64,000 bases of DNA from Rhizobium sp. R634 (GCF_002211305.1 NZ_LOKW01000002.1:230974-294973), one strand, 5' to 3'; shown: positions 19,353 to 28,664, numbered from the stretch's first letter. Numbers and translations: made by a program. The notes: a model not told the origin generated them from the sequence alone.

Positions 19353-19541
19353 TCAGGCTTCGGCCTTGGTCGTATCGACGATATCGGCGCCGGGCGAGTT
19401 CTTCTTGATGGATTCGATGGCGTTCAGGGCGGATGCCTTCGCCTTGTAGCCTTCGGAACTGAACATGGTCTCGCCGTTCGATGCCTTGAAGCGGAAACGG
19501 AATTCGCCTGATTTATCCTTGTAGACTTCGAATTTATACAT
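19353..19541 (-). CDS. YegP-family (DUF1508) small protein
   Basis: A 62-residue protein consisting of one YegP/DUF1508 unit: YKFEVYKDKSGEFRFRFKAS then NGETMFSSEGYKAKASALNAIESIKKNS. The family forms a small beta-alpha fold and has no established activity; it is common as one or two copies in proteobacteria. The coding frame and ATG are clear. It stands alone between the MotB-like gene (convergent) and the Bug-type gene. Confidence 0.85.
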   Translation of the reverse strand: MYKFEVYKDKSGEFRFRFKASNGETMFSSEGYKAKASALNAIESIKKNSPGADIVDTTKAEA

Positions 19542-19697
19542 TGATGTCTCCCAAAACGCTGAATTCCAACCATCAGCTTGGCGGAGGCTAGACCAAAATG
19601 GTGAGCTTTTCCACTACCTTAATTAGAAATGGATTGCATGGCGTCCAATTGCCGCCGCTTCGATTGGACGCAAGCGAAGGAGAGGTGAGCGCCGGCA

Positions 19698-20690
19698 TCA
19701 CTCCATCTGGATGTTCGCGCCCTTGACGACCGGTCCCCATTTGGCGAGTTCGGCCTTCATATGGGCGGCGAGCTCTTCCGGCGTCGAGCCGACGATGGTG
19801 GCGCTGAATTCCTTCATGCGTTCGGCAACGGCAGGATCCTTGAGCGCCTTGTTGGCCGAGGCATTGAGGCGCGTCACCACCTCGCTCGGTGTGTTGGCCG
19901 GGGCAAAAAGCGCGTTCCAGGTATAGGTTTCATAGCCGGGTATGCCGGATTCGGCGATCGTGGGCACATCAGGGAAGGAGGGCGCGCGCGCCGCGGTGGT
20001 TACCGCCAGCGCCCTTAGCGTGCCGGCCTTGATGTGGCTGGAGGAGGAGGGCAGGTTGTCGAACATGATCGGCACCTGGTTGCCGATGACGTCGTTCAGC
20101 GCCGGGCCGGCGCCCTTATAAGGGATATGCTGCATGCTGACGCCGGCCATGCTCTTGAAGAGTTCGCCGGACAGATGCAGCGGCGTGCCGTTGCCCGAGG
20201 AGGCATAGCTGTATTTGTCAGGTTCGGCCTTCAGCAGCGCCACCAATTCCTGCACGGTCTTTGCCGGCAGTTCCGGATTGACGACCAGCACGTTCGGCAC
20301 GACGACGAGCAGCGAGACTGGCGCGAAATCCTTTTCCGGGTCGTAGGGCGTCGATTTCAGGATCAATGGGTTGAGGGCGTGGGTCGCGACCGTGCCCATC
20401 AGAATGGTGTAACCGTCCGGGTCGGCGCGGGCGACGTTGCCGGCGCCGAGATTGCCGCCGGCGCCGGCAACGTTCTGCACGATCACCTGCTGGCCGAGAT
20501 CCTCCGACATCTTCTGCGCGACGATGCGGGCGACGACGTCGGTCGAGCCGCCGGCCGCGAAGGGCACGACCATGGTGATCGCATGATCGGGAAAATCAGC
20601 GGCGACGGAAACCGTGCCGAGACCGAGTGTAGCGGTCAGGCCGAGTGCGAGCGCAAGGCCCGTGCGTCGCGTGATATCGGAAAGCGCCAT
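19698..20690 (-). CDS. Bug-family tricarboxylate-type periplasmic binding protein
   Basis: 330 residues. An N-terminal signal peptide (about 1-31, ending SVAA) is followed by the Bug/TctC fold, with ITMVVPFAAGGSTDVVARIVA near the start, NVAGAGGNLGAGNVA, and the C-terminal SGIPGYETYTWNALFAPANTP. Such proteins deliver organic acids to TctAB membrane carriers, but no tctA or tctB gene is within this window, so it is an orphan component. GGAG precedes the ATG at 20690. The ligand is not predictable. Confidence 0.88.
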   Translation of the reverse strand: MALSDITRRTGLALALGLTATLGLGTVSVAADFPDHAITMVVPFAAGGSTDVVARIVAQKMSEDLGQQVIVQNVAGAGGNLGAGNVARADPDGYTILMGTVATHALNPLILKSTPYDPEKDFAPVSLLVVVPNVLVVNPELPAKTVQELVALLKAEPDKYSYASSGNGTPLHLSGELFKSMAGVSMQHIPYKGAGPALNDVIGNQVPIMFDNLPSSSSHIKAGTLRALAVTTAARAPSFPDVPTIAESGIPGYETYTWNALFAPANTPSEVVTRLNASANKALKDPAVAERMKEFSATIVGSTPEELAAHMKAELAKWGPVVKGANIQME

Positions 20691-20830
20691 TCCTATCTCC
20701 TCCCAGGAATTTCAACAGCAATATCCCCACCCGGGGCATGAAGAGGGTAGGGCAGGAGGCGCGAAAGGCAACCGCAGCAAGGGTGCGGCGGCATGAAACT
20801 TTAGTTGTTGTCGACGGGAGCTTGTGCCGG

Positions 20831-22633
<1,803 letters not shown>

Positions 22634-22681
22634 ATCGTCTCCGTTCGCCCGCAGGACCAGCGTAATGCGCCCTGTTGGCTC

Positions 22682-22710
22682 TTGTTATCGCGGCGTCCTT
22701 CATGTATAGG
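22682..22710 (+). promoter_or_regulatory. Predicted rpmE promoter
   Basis: TTGTTA (22682-22687) and TATAGG (22705-22710) are separated by 17 bases and would give a leader of about 110 nt before the rpmE ATG at 22826. Confidence 0.5.
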
Positions 22711-22726
22711 CACCGCATCCTAATGG

Positions 22727-22754
22727 GAAGCCGTAGCCATCCGACTGCGGCTTC
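22727..22754 (+). promoter_or_regulatory. Leader hairpin upstream of rpmE
   Basis: GAAGCCGTAG (22727-22736) pairs with CTGCGGCTTC (22745-22754) with one mismatch, in the predicted rpmE leader and followed by an A+T-rich stretch. It could be an attenuator or a ribosomal-protein binding site. Confidence 0.4.
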
Positions 22755-22825
22755 ATTTATTCAAACGGTTCGTTGGCCGCAACTGCATGCGGCAAAATGA
22801 ACTCCGGTATCGCAGGAAGATTGTT

Positions 22826-23047
22826 ATGAAGGCAGGCATCCATCCCGACTATCACGTGATCAAGGTAGTCATGACCGATGGCACCGAATACGAAACCCGC
22901 TCGACCTGGGGTTCGGAAGGCGCTGTCATGAACCTCGAAATCGATTCCAAGTCGCATCCGGCGTGGACCGGCGGCAACCAGCAGCTCATGGACCGCGGCG
23001 GCCGCGTTTCCAAGTTCAACAAGCGCTTCGGCGGCCTCGGCCTCTAA
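22826..23047 (+). CDS. rpmE: 50S ribosomal protein L31
   Basis: 73 residues, the normal length, with the family core [21 protein letters not shown] and the C-terminal [13 protein letters not shown]. It contains no cysteine, so it is the zinc-free form of L31. GGAAGA lies about ten bases before the ATG. A strong terminator follows at once, so the gene is monocistronic. Its neighbour on the other side of the terminators is the RcdA homologue, a linkage also seen in other alphaproteobacteria. Confidence 0.95.
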   Translation: MKAGIHPDYHVIKVVMTDGTEYETRSTWGSEGAVMNLEIDSKSHPAWTGGNQQLMDRGGRVSKFNKRFGGLGL

Positions 23048-23075
23048 TCGCTTCTGCCCGACGGAATTCGAAAAG

Positions 23076-23099
23076 AGCCCGGTTCTACCGGGCTTTTTG
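23076..23099 (+). terminator. Rho-independent terminator of rpmE
   Basis: AGCCCGG (23076-23082), loop TTCTA, CCGGGCT (23088-23094) and a T run form a perfect 7-bp hairpin terminator 29 bases after the stop codon. Confidence 0.9.
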
Positions 23100-23129
23100 C
23101 GTTTGGGGATGCCGGCTCTCATCGGCAAA

Positions 23130-23163
23130 TAAAAAACCGGCTGCGCGCAGGCGCAACCGGTTT
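23130..23163 (-). terminator. Terminator of the rcdA-like gene
   Basis: AACCGGCTGCGC (23135-23146) and GCGCAACCGGTT (23151-23162) pair with one mismatch. On the minus strand the hairpin is followed by TTTTTT, so it ends leftward transcription of the gene at 23189-23704. Confidence 0.85.
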
Positions 23164-23188
23164 CGTCTGTAATTCTATGAGCTCGGGA

Positions 23189-23704
23189 TCAGTTGTTGCC
23201 GAAGGCCGTCTGCAGCAGGGAAAGCTGGGCCTGGACGCTGTTCTGATTGTCGGGAACGATCACGGCTTCGGACGGGCGGTAGATTTCGCGATCGAGCAGG
23301 GCGATGCGGTTCTGCAGGCGCAGCGAGCGCTCGACGAGATCGCGGAAGGATTCCGGCAGGTCGCCCCAACCGGGCGCGGCGCGATCGACGTTGAAGCCGT
23401 CGAGGCGAACTTTGTTCTTCTCAGCCAGCACCTGATCGCGAGACATTTCGCCGTTGTTGACGGCGCGCTGCAGCAGCAGCCAGGAGGCCATCTGCATCAA
23501 GCGGGTGGTCAGGCGCATCGATTCCGCGGCGTAGAGAACGGAGGCCATGCGCGGCAGAACCTTGGAGGCTGCGCGGCCCTGGCCGTCGAGATAGGCGGCG
23601 GTTTCTTCAACCAGCGACATGCCTTCCGCATAGAGTGCCTTGAACTGCGAAGATGCAGCGGCGCGGCCTGCAAAACTGATCGTGTTCACTCCAACTTCCG
23701 ACAT
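23189..23704 (-). CDS. rcdA: RcdA-like protein (DUF1465), regulator of CtrA degradation
   Basis: 171 residues of the DUF1465 family, whose Caulobacter member RcdA is an adaptor that promotes ClpXP degradation of the cell-cycle regulator CtrA. The helical core ALYAEGMSLVEETAAYLDG, AAESMRLTTRLMQMASWLLL and LPESFRDLVERSLRLQNRIA is typical of the family. The ATG at 23704 is followed by a clean frame. Upstream lie two TTAA-N7-TTAA boxes, the CtrA recognition pattern, suggesting feedback of CtrA on its own degradation factor. Function is inferred from family membership; the rhizobial protein may differ in detail. Confidence 0.8.
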   Translation of the reverse strand: MSEVGVNTISFAGRAAASSQFKALYAEGMSLVEETAAYLDGQGRAASKVLPRMASVLYAAESMRLTTRLMQMASWLLLQRAVNNGEMSRDQVLAEKNKVRLDGFNVDRAAPGWGDLPESFRDLVERSLRLQNRIALLDREIYRPSEAVIVPDNQNSVQAQLSLLQTAFGNN

Positions 23705-23829
23705 CGCAATAGTCCCTGTTGCACGCAGCTACTTATGGTCAGGTAACGCCGGCGCCATGGGAAAAGTTTCCGGGCCGGTCTTTATGTCTTTAAGAATGGT
23801 ATCATTAGCGCAATTGCGCAAGCCGTTTC

Positions 23830-23844
23830 TTAAGAAAGGGTTAA
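23830..23844. promoter_or_regulatory. CtrA-type box 1 upstream of rcdA
   Basis: TTAA-GAAAGGG-TTAA, an exact TTAA-N7-TTAA, lies 126 bases upstream of the rcdA start codon. A perfect 12-bp palindrome GCGCAATTGCGC (23808-23819) lies between the box and the gene. Confidence 0.6.
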
Positions 23845-23877
23845 TCTCCACAGTTTCGTGGAAAGCAGCCGGCCATA

Positions 23878-23995
23878 GCAAAAAGAAGAGCCGCAAAAGC
23901 GGCTCTCAAGGTAAAACAGGGAGAAAAATCAGACCAATTCACCGCTTGGAAAACTGTCTGAGAATCCAGAGAAAATCTGGACGAGTACAGTAATA
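23878..23995 (-). ncRNA. Candidate small RNA with strong 3' terminator hairpin
   Basis: Read on the minus strand, this interval has a first hairpin TCCAGA-TTTTC-TCTGGA (23965-23981), an unpaired pyrimidine-rich stretch, and a perfect terminator GAGCCGC-TTTT-GCGGCTC (23888-23905) followed by TTCTTTTTG. No open reading frame ends there and the nearest minus-strand gene stops 300 bases upstream, so the terminator needs its own transcript. A CtrA-type box lies just upstream at 24007-24021. The 5' end is a guess. Confidence 0.4.
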
Positions 23996-24006
23996 TCTTA
24001 GAAAGC

Positions 24007-24022
24007 TTAATAATTTATTAAC
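24007..24022. promoter_or_regulatory. CtrA-type box 2
   Basis: TTAA-TAATTTA-TTAAC matches the full TTAA-N7-TTAAC pattern. It lies upstream of the candidate small RNA and about 300 bases upstream of rcdA. The A+T-rich spacer raises the chance of coincidence. Confidence 0.5.
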
Positions 24023-24200
24023 ATTGTGCCGAAGTAAGACTTGAGGCCGGCTCATTTTTGCTATCCAGCCCATTGTTTTTTAAATGGGTTTTCGCGGCTC
24101 GGGCGGATTGCGATCCTTGAGAATCGCTCGAGCCCGCGCCTCAGGTCCTTGGTTTGCTGGATGACGCAGCCTGCGAAATCGCCCGCGGGCTTTTCTCAGT

Positions 24201-24392
24201 TCAAGAGCGGAAGAAGCTTTCCGCCGCCTGCCGGCCGGAAGCCTTGCGGGCGGCCTCGGCTTCGAGCCGGGCGATCTCCGTCTTCAACAGTTCCACCCGC
24301 GCTTTCAGTTCGTCCACCGAAAGCAGGGAGAGATCGGCGCCGATCTCATGGGCGGCTTTCTTTTGCGGCCGGTCGTCATCGATGAAGCTCAT
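24201..24392 (-). CDS. DUF1192 small protein
   Basis: A 63-residue cytoplasmic protein: a charged N-terminus MSFIDDDRPQKKAAHEIGAD followed by a coiled-coil helix (LSLLSVDELKARVELLKTEI and on). DUF1192 proteins are short alphaproteobacterial proteins without known function. The ATG at 24392 is chosen because GGAGGA lies a few bases upstream; the longer frame would run into a large hairpin. It follows the MFS gene on the same strand, separated by that hairpin. Confidence 0.8.
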   Translation of the reverse strand: MSFIDDDRPQKKAAHEIGADLSLLSVDELKARVELLKTEIARLEAEAARKASGRQAAESFFRS

Positions 24393-24419
24393 GGTTCCTC
24401 CTCCGTTGCGAAAGTTCGG

Positions 24420-24469
24420 CGATACGGATTCCGAATTTAGGCCGGTCCGGCCTGAATTCATCCGTATCG
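24420..24469. terminator. Large palindrome between MFS and DUF1192 genes
   Basis: CGATACGGAT (24420-24429) pairs perfectly with ATCCGTATCG (24460-24469), and the interior contains further complementary blocks (GAATT/AATTC, GGCCGG/CCGGCC). It starts seven bases after the MFS stop on the minus strand. It may be a terminator, although no T run follows, or a palindromic repeat. Confidence 0.55.
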
Positions 24470-24475
24470 GTTGTT

Positions 24476-25759
24476 TTATCCGAACTTTACAGCAGGATCG
24501 CCGCTTTCGGGAGACTTGCTGCCGGTGCCGCGGTCGGCCAGCGACATGCTTTGCGGTGTCAGCATCGGCGCGGTGCCGGTCGGAATCGTCGTGTAGGCGT
24601 CACGGTCGCTCGCCGGCACAGCGGCGCGGATGCGGCTTCTGATGATGGCGTAAACGGTGATCAGCAAGTGGGCGATGGCGGTGACGAGAAAGAGCGCATG
24701 CGGGCTGATTACCGACATGACCGGGCCGCCGATCGTCGGGCCGATCACCGTGCCGACGCCATAGAGCAGCAGAAGGCCGCCGGAGACCTTGACGAAGTCC
24801 TCGGCCGCCGCGAAGTCGTTCGCGTGGGCGACGGCAATCGGATAGAGGGTGTTCGCCACCGCGCCATAGAGAACGACGAGCCCGATCAGCAGGACGGCGG
24901 AGGTCGGATGGAGCAGGAAGATCAGCAGGCCGGCCAGCGCCGCGATCGCCGACATGGCGGCGAGCACGTAGCGCCGGTCGATCCGGTCGGAAAGGCGGCC
25001 GGCCGGCAGCTGCATCACGGCGCCGGCGAAGATGGTGGCGCTCATCATCACCGCGATGCTGGTGTCTGAAAGGCCGGCGCCGGCGCCGAAGACGGCGCCG
25101 AGCGTGCCGTAGGCGCCATTGGCGATGCCGACGAGCAGGATGCCGAGGCAGGAGACCGGCGAGTTGCGATAGAGCGCCGGCAGGTCGAGGCGCACCGCCT
25201 TCAACGGCTGCGGCGAAGCGGCGGTCGACAGCGTCGTCGGCAGCATGGCGATGCAATAGAAGATGCCGCAGATCATGAAGAGCACCGGCGTGCGCACGTC
25301 TTCGAGCGGGATCATCATCTGGCCGCCGACGACGCCGATCAGCGTGATGCCGATATAAAGCGAGAAGATTGCGCCGCGGCTCTCGTTGCTGGCACGCTCG
25401 TTCAGCCAGCTTTCGATGATCATCGAGGTGCCGGCGGTGGAGAAGCCGGTCACGGCACGCAGAACCACCCACCAGAACGGATCGATGATGATGCCGCTGA
25501 CCAGCGCGATGATGGCGATGATCGAGATGAAGCCGGAGAAGGCTCTGACATGGCCGACGCGGCGCACCAATTTCGGCGCCACAAGGCAGCCGATGACGAA
25601 GCCCCCTGCCCATGATGTGCCGAGCAGGCCGAGCGTCGTCGTCGCGTAGCCCTCGATATTGCCGCGCACCGGAAGCAGGATGCCCTGCAGACCGTTGCCC
25701 ATGAAAAGGAAGAGCGTGCCAAAGAGCAGCGCGGCGACGGACAGCAGGTTTCTCTTCAT
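24476..25759 (-). CDS. Major facilitator superfamily transporter
   Basis: 427 residues with about twelve hydrophobic segments in two sets of six and a central loop near 185-205. The segment between helices 2 and 3 (PKLVRRVGHVRAF) and its counterpart in the second half (GRLSDRIDRRYVL) carry the MFS basic motif. The C-terminal 50 residues are hydrophilic. The family resembles YcaD/sugar-efflux-like carriers, but the substrate is unknown. GGGGAA precedes the ATG. No partner gene indicates a pathway. Confidence 0.87.
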   Translation of the reverse strand: MKRNLLSVAALLFGTLFLFMGNGLQGILLPVRGNIEGYATTTLGLLGTSWAGGFVIGCLVAPKLVRRVGHVRAFSGFISIIAIIALVSGIIIDPFWWVVLRAVTGFSTAGTSMIIESWLNERASNESRGAIFSLYIGITLIGVVGGQMMIPLEDVRTPVLFMICGIFYCIAMLPTTLSTAASPQPLKAVRLDLPALYRNSPVSCLGILLVGIANGAYGTLGAVFGAGAGLSDTSIAVMMSATIFAGAVMQLPAGRLSDRIDRRYVLAAMSAIAALAGLLIFLLHPTSAVLLIGLVVLYGAVANTLYPIAVAHANDFAAAEDFVKVSGGLLLLYGVGTVIGPTIGGPVMSVISPHALFLVTAIAHLLITVYAIIRSRIRAAVPASDRDAYTTIPTGTAPMLTPQSMSLADRGTGSKSPESGDPAVKFG

Positions 25760-25932
25760 TTCCCCGACTCAGGTCTTAAGCGATTTGACAAGACATAAGG
25801 CAAGAGCAGCGTCAGCCCAGCCTCAAGATGATTGATTGTGCCCCGGAATGCCGTTACGGCGTGTAGCGGTCCTCTTGTTCGCGCGGAAAAATGTCTGTCC
25901 TGTGGCATTCCGAAAAACGGAAAAAATAAAGC

Positions 25933-26097
25933 ATGACAAAGCTGATAGCCTTGCTGCTCATCCTTGCCATGGCGATACAGGTGATCAAGCCGCTCGGGCT
26001 TCCCGGCTTCAGGCGCCGGATGGATTTCTGGAAGATCGCGCTGATCGCCTTCGGCATATGGTCGGTGGCGCTGCTGTCGCGCGATTTCCTGATGTAG
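25933..26097 (+). CDS. Small membrane protein with two predicted helices (54 aa)
   Basis: The frame MTKLIALLLILAMAIQVI...DFWKIALIAFGIWSVALLSRDFLM encodes 54 residues with two hydrophobic helices (about 4-18 and 33-49) separated by a basic, Gly/Pro-containing loop (KPLGLPGFRRRMD). GGAAAA lies about ten bases upstream. Codon use is like the neighbours. It is convergent with the PhzF gene, whose stop lies 23 bases downstream. I do not recognise a family. The clean amphipathic layout makes it more than a chance frame. Confidence 0.6.
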   Translation: MTKLIALLLILAMAIQVIKPLGLPGFRRRMDFWKIALIAFGIWSVALLSRDFLM

Positions 26098-26119
26098 GCC
26101 CGAGCTGAGCTCGGCTGTG

Positions 26120-27043
26120 TCAGTCTCGCAGGGTGATTTCTCCGCGCATGACGGAAACGCAGCCTCCCGAGATGACGACATCGGTGACGATGCCGCCGGA
26201 CTTGGTGACATCCAGCGCGATGATGCTGCGGCGGCCCATCTCGACGCCCTGTTCGATGGTGATGCGGACCTGCATGTCAGTCTGCGGCGCAAGCGAGACG
26301 AGATAGGCGCCGAGGGCGGCAGACGCGCTGCCCGTCGCCGGGTCCTCGGGCACGTTGTCGAGCGGCGCGAACATGCGGGCGCGAATGGTCCAGGGATCCT
26401 CGGGCGTCCTGACATAGACGAAAAGCGAGAAGTCATGGCCGCTGGTCGTCTGGCGGCCGGCCGCCGCCTGGAAGCCGGCGAGGTTCGGGCGGGCTGCGGA
26501 GAGCGTCTCCAGCCCGTTCAGCTCGGCGACGGCGAAGTTGAGACCAACGGACGCAAAGACCGGGGCATGGGTGGTCGTGACGACGGCGCCGGGGCCGAGC
26601 GAGATGCAACCTGCGACAGTCTCCCTTGCGATGGCGTCGCCGATCGTCAGCGGCTGCGGCGCGCGGATGGCAGTGGCCGTAACCCTTCCGCCGCTGCGCT
26701 CCAGGCTGACCTCGACGATGCCCGCCTTTTCTTCGAAACGCAGTGTATCGCCGACCGCTTTGCCGAAGAGCTCAGCCCGCTGGCCGAGCACGTAGGCGGT
26801 GCCGACATTTGGATGGCCGGCGAAGGGTATTTCCATCGTCGGGGTGAAGATGCGCACGCGGGCGGAATTCTCAGGGTCATCAGGCGGCAGGACGAAGGTG
26901 ACTTCGGAATAGTTGAATTCCGTGGCAATCTTCTGCATCGCCGCATCGGTCAGACCGCGCGCATCTGATATGACGGCAAGCGGATTGCCCTCGAAGCGGG
27001 TGGAGGTGAAGACATCGACGGTGACGTAGGAGAGGGTGTCCAT
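26120..27043 (-). CDS. PhzF-family isomerase
   Basis: 307 residues with the two-lobed PhzF/diaminopimelate-epimerase-like fold. The N-terminus YVTVDVFTSTRFEGNPLAVI, the conserved glutamate E47 in FNYSEVTFVLPP (the PhzF catalytic position) and the second-lobe DPATGSASAALGAYL are present. Members isomerise small metabolites, with phenazine synthesis the best-known case; no phenazine genes are here, so the substrate is open. AGGAG precedes the ATG. Confidence 0.88.
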   Translation of the reverse strand: MDTLSYVTVDVFTSTRFEGNPLAVISDARGLTDAAMQKIATEFNYSEVTFVLPPDDPENSARVRIFTPTMEIPFAGHPNVGTAYVLGQRAELFGKAVGDTLRFEEKAGIVEVSLERSGGRVTATAIRAPQPLTIGDAIARETVAGCISLGPGAVVTTTHAPVFASVGLNFAVAELNGLETLSAARPNLAGFQAAAGRQTTSGHDFSLFVYVRTPEDPWTIRARMFAPLDNVPEDPATGSASAALGAYLVSLAPQTDMQVRITIEQGVEMGRRSIIALDVTKSGGIVTDVVISGGCVSVMRGEITLRD

Positions 27044-27210
27044 AGCGGCTCCTGTTGTGGCAGGCCGCTATGAGTAAGCATGGTTTTTCAGGGAATGAAG
27101 CGGTTTCTTGTCGCCGTGACAATGAGAGGGTGAGCGTCTTACACGCTAGACCGATTTCGTAGGCAATTCCCCGGCAGTGAGTTCGGATGGAGAGGAGAGC
27201 CTCTCTCCGA

Positions 27211-27356
27211 CCTCCTTCATTCCTGTGCCTGTCACAGGAATCCAGCCACGGCGCGTCGGCGCCGTGAATGAATCAATACACAAGGGGAAGGAGTCTATCG
27301 CGCCCAAGGACTTGGGCGCACTGGATTCCTGTGACGAGCACAGGAATGAGGGAGGC
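27211..27356. repeat. Composite palindromic intergenic repeat
   Basis: A 35-bp arm at 27211-27245 recurs as a nearly perfect inverted copy at 27322-27356; each arm contains CATTCCTGTG...CACAGGAAT. Between them lie two further perfect hairpins, CACGGCGC/GCGCCGTG and GCGCCCAAG/CTTGGGCGC. The layout resembles mosaic palindromic repeats of rhizobial intergenic regions. It lies between phzF and the aldolase gene. Confidence 0.75.
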
Positions 27357-27418
27357 GAGGGGTCAGCAGGAGCCGCAGCTTGTGGTTGCCGCCCCCGCCC
27401 GAATCCCAAGTCCAAAAA

Positions 27419-28441
27419 TCAAGCCGCCTGTTCCAGGTCCTTCTTCCAGCTGCCCTTGGCGGCGAGGCTGTTCATCTCGGCGCGGTGGGTGAATTCGCGC
27501 TGGCCGGCGGCGACGTTCTCCTGCTTGCCGTTCCAAGCCTTGAGCGCGCTGTCCTGCAGGGCGCGGCCGTAGGAGAAGGTGACGAGCCAGGGCAGGTCAT
27601 GGCCGTTGATCGCGGAGAGGTGGGCGGTCGCTTCTTCCGTGGTCTGGCCGCCGGAGAGGAAGGCGATGCCGGGAACGGCGGACGGAACCGTGCGCTTCAG
27701 CACCTGGACGGTGCGTTCGGCAACCTCGGCGACCGAAGCCTTGCGGGCGTTCTTGCCGTCGATGACCATGTTCGGCTTCAGGATCATGCCTTCGAGGCTG
27801 ACGCGGGCTTCGGCAAGTTCCTCGAAAACGATGCGCAGCGTGGATTCGGTGACTTCGGCGCAGCGGTCGATATTATGATCGCCCGGCTTGCCGTCCATCA
27901 GGCATTCCGGCTCGACGATCGGAACGATCTTGGCTTCCTGGCAGAGAGCCGCATAGCGGGCGAGCGCCTGAGCGTTGGCGCGGACCGAACCGCGGGTCGG
28001 CAGCGACGAGGAGATGGCGATGACGCCACGCCACTTGGCGAAGCGGGCGCCGGCTTCATAATATTTGGCAAGGCGTTCGCCGAGGCCGTCGAGGCCTTCG
28101 GTGATGGTTTCGCCGGGGAATTTGGCCATCGGCTTGGCGCCGGTATCGACCTTGATGCCCGGAATGCTGCCTGCAGCGCGGATGATGTCGACGAAGGGCA
28201 TGCCATCGGCGGCCTTCTGGAAAAGCGTCTCTTCGAAAAGGATGACGCCGGAGATATATTTCTTCATCGCCTCGTCGGAGCGGAAGAGCATCTCGCGGTA
28301 GTCGCGGCGGCTCGTTTCGGTCGATTCGAGGTTGATCGTGTCGAAACGCTTTTTGATGGTGGAGGTCGATTCATCGGCCGCAAGCAGTCCCCGGCCGCCC
28401 GCAACCATCTGCACTGCAATGTCTTCCAGTCGTTCGCTCAT
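27419..28441 (-). CDS. fbaB: Fructose-bisphosphate aldolase, class I
   Basis: 340 residues, the length of the animal-type class I aldolase. The Schiff-base lysine K222 lies in GMILKPNMV, with GGRGLLAADESTSTIKKRF near the N-terminus and IVPIVEPECLMDG and FLSGGQTTEEAT further on. It splits fructose-1,6-bisphosphate reversibly without a metal ion. It is the last of the minus-strand carbon genes tkt, gap, pgk, fba. A terminator and a separate perfect inverted repeat between it and pgk indicate independent regulation. Confidence 0.95.
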   Translation of the reverse strand: MSERLEDIAVQMVAGGRGLLAADESTSTIKKRFDTINLESTETSRRDYREMLFRSDEAMKKYISGVILFEETLFQKAADGMPFVDIIRAAGSIPGIKVDTGAKPMAKFPGETITEGLDGLGERLAKYYEAGARFAKWRGVIAISSSLPTRGSVRANAQALARYAALCQEAKIVPIVEPECLMDGKPGDHNIDRCAEVTESTLRIVFEELAEARVSLEGMILKPNMVIDGKNARKASVAEVAERTVQVLKRTVPSAVPGIAFLSGGQTTEEATAHLSAINGHDLPWLVTFSYGRALQDSALKAWNGKQENVAAGQREFTHRAEMNSLAAKGSWKKDLEQAA

Positions 28442-28537
28442 CTCGTTCTCTCCACAGCGTTAAACATCGGCGGTTTAAGAATATAGGACGGCGATAACAG
28501 AAGTTTATAGTGAGGAAAATGGAAGGCTAAGTCATTG

Positions 28538-28564
28538 AAACGATTGAAATCAATTCAATCGTTT
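28538..28564. promoter_or_regulatory. Perfect inverted repeat upstream of the aldolase gene
   Basis: AAACGATTGAA, five bases (ATCAA), then TTCAATCGTTT are exact complements, centred 110 bases upstream of the aldolase ATG. The symmetric form looks like an operator for a dimeric repressor, for example of the LacI type; no regulator gene is adjacent. Confidence 0.5.
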
Positions 28565-28593
28565 GAAAAAATAGGATTTTTTTCGATCCTTGA

Positions 28594-28630
28594 GCAAAAG
28601 ACCGCGGAAGCCGGTTGGCCACCGCGGTCT
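28594..28630 (-). terminator. Terminator of pgk
   Basis: AGACCGCGG (28599-28607) and CCGCGGTCT (28622-28630) form a perfect 9-bp stem with a second short stem in its loop. Leftward it is followed by TTTTGCTC, 35 bases after the pgk stop. Confidence 0.8.
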
Positions 28631-28664
28631 ATCCACATGTAAAACCTGTCAAATCTGACTTAGG

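Noticed and set aside
27211..27356. CRISPR array
   Set aside because: The repeats are inverted, not direct, and there are no regularly spaced units.
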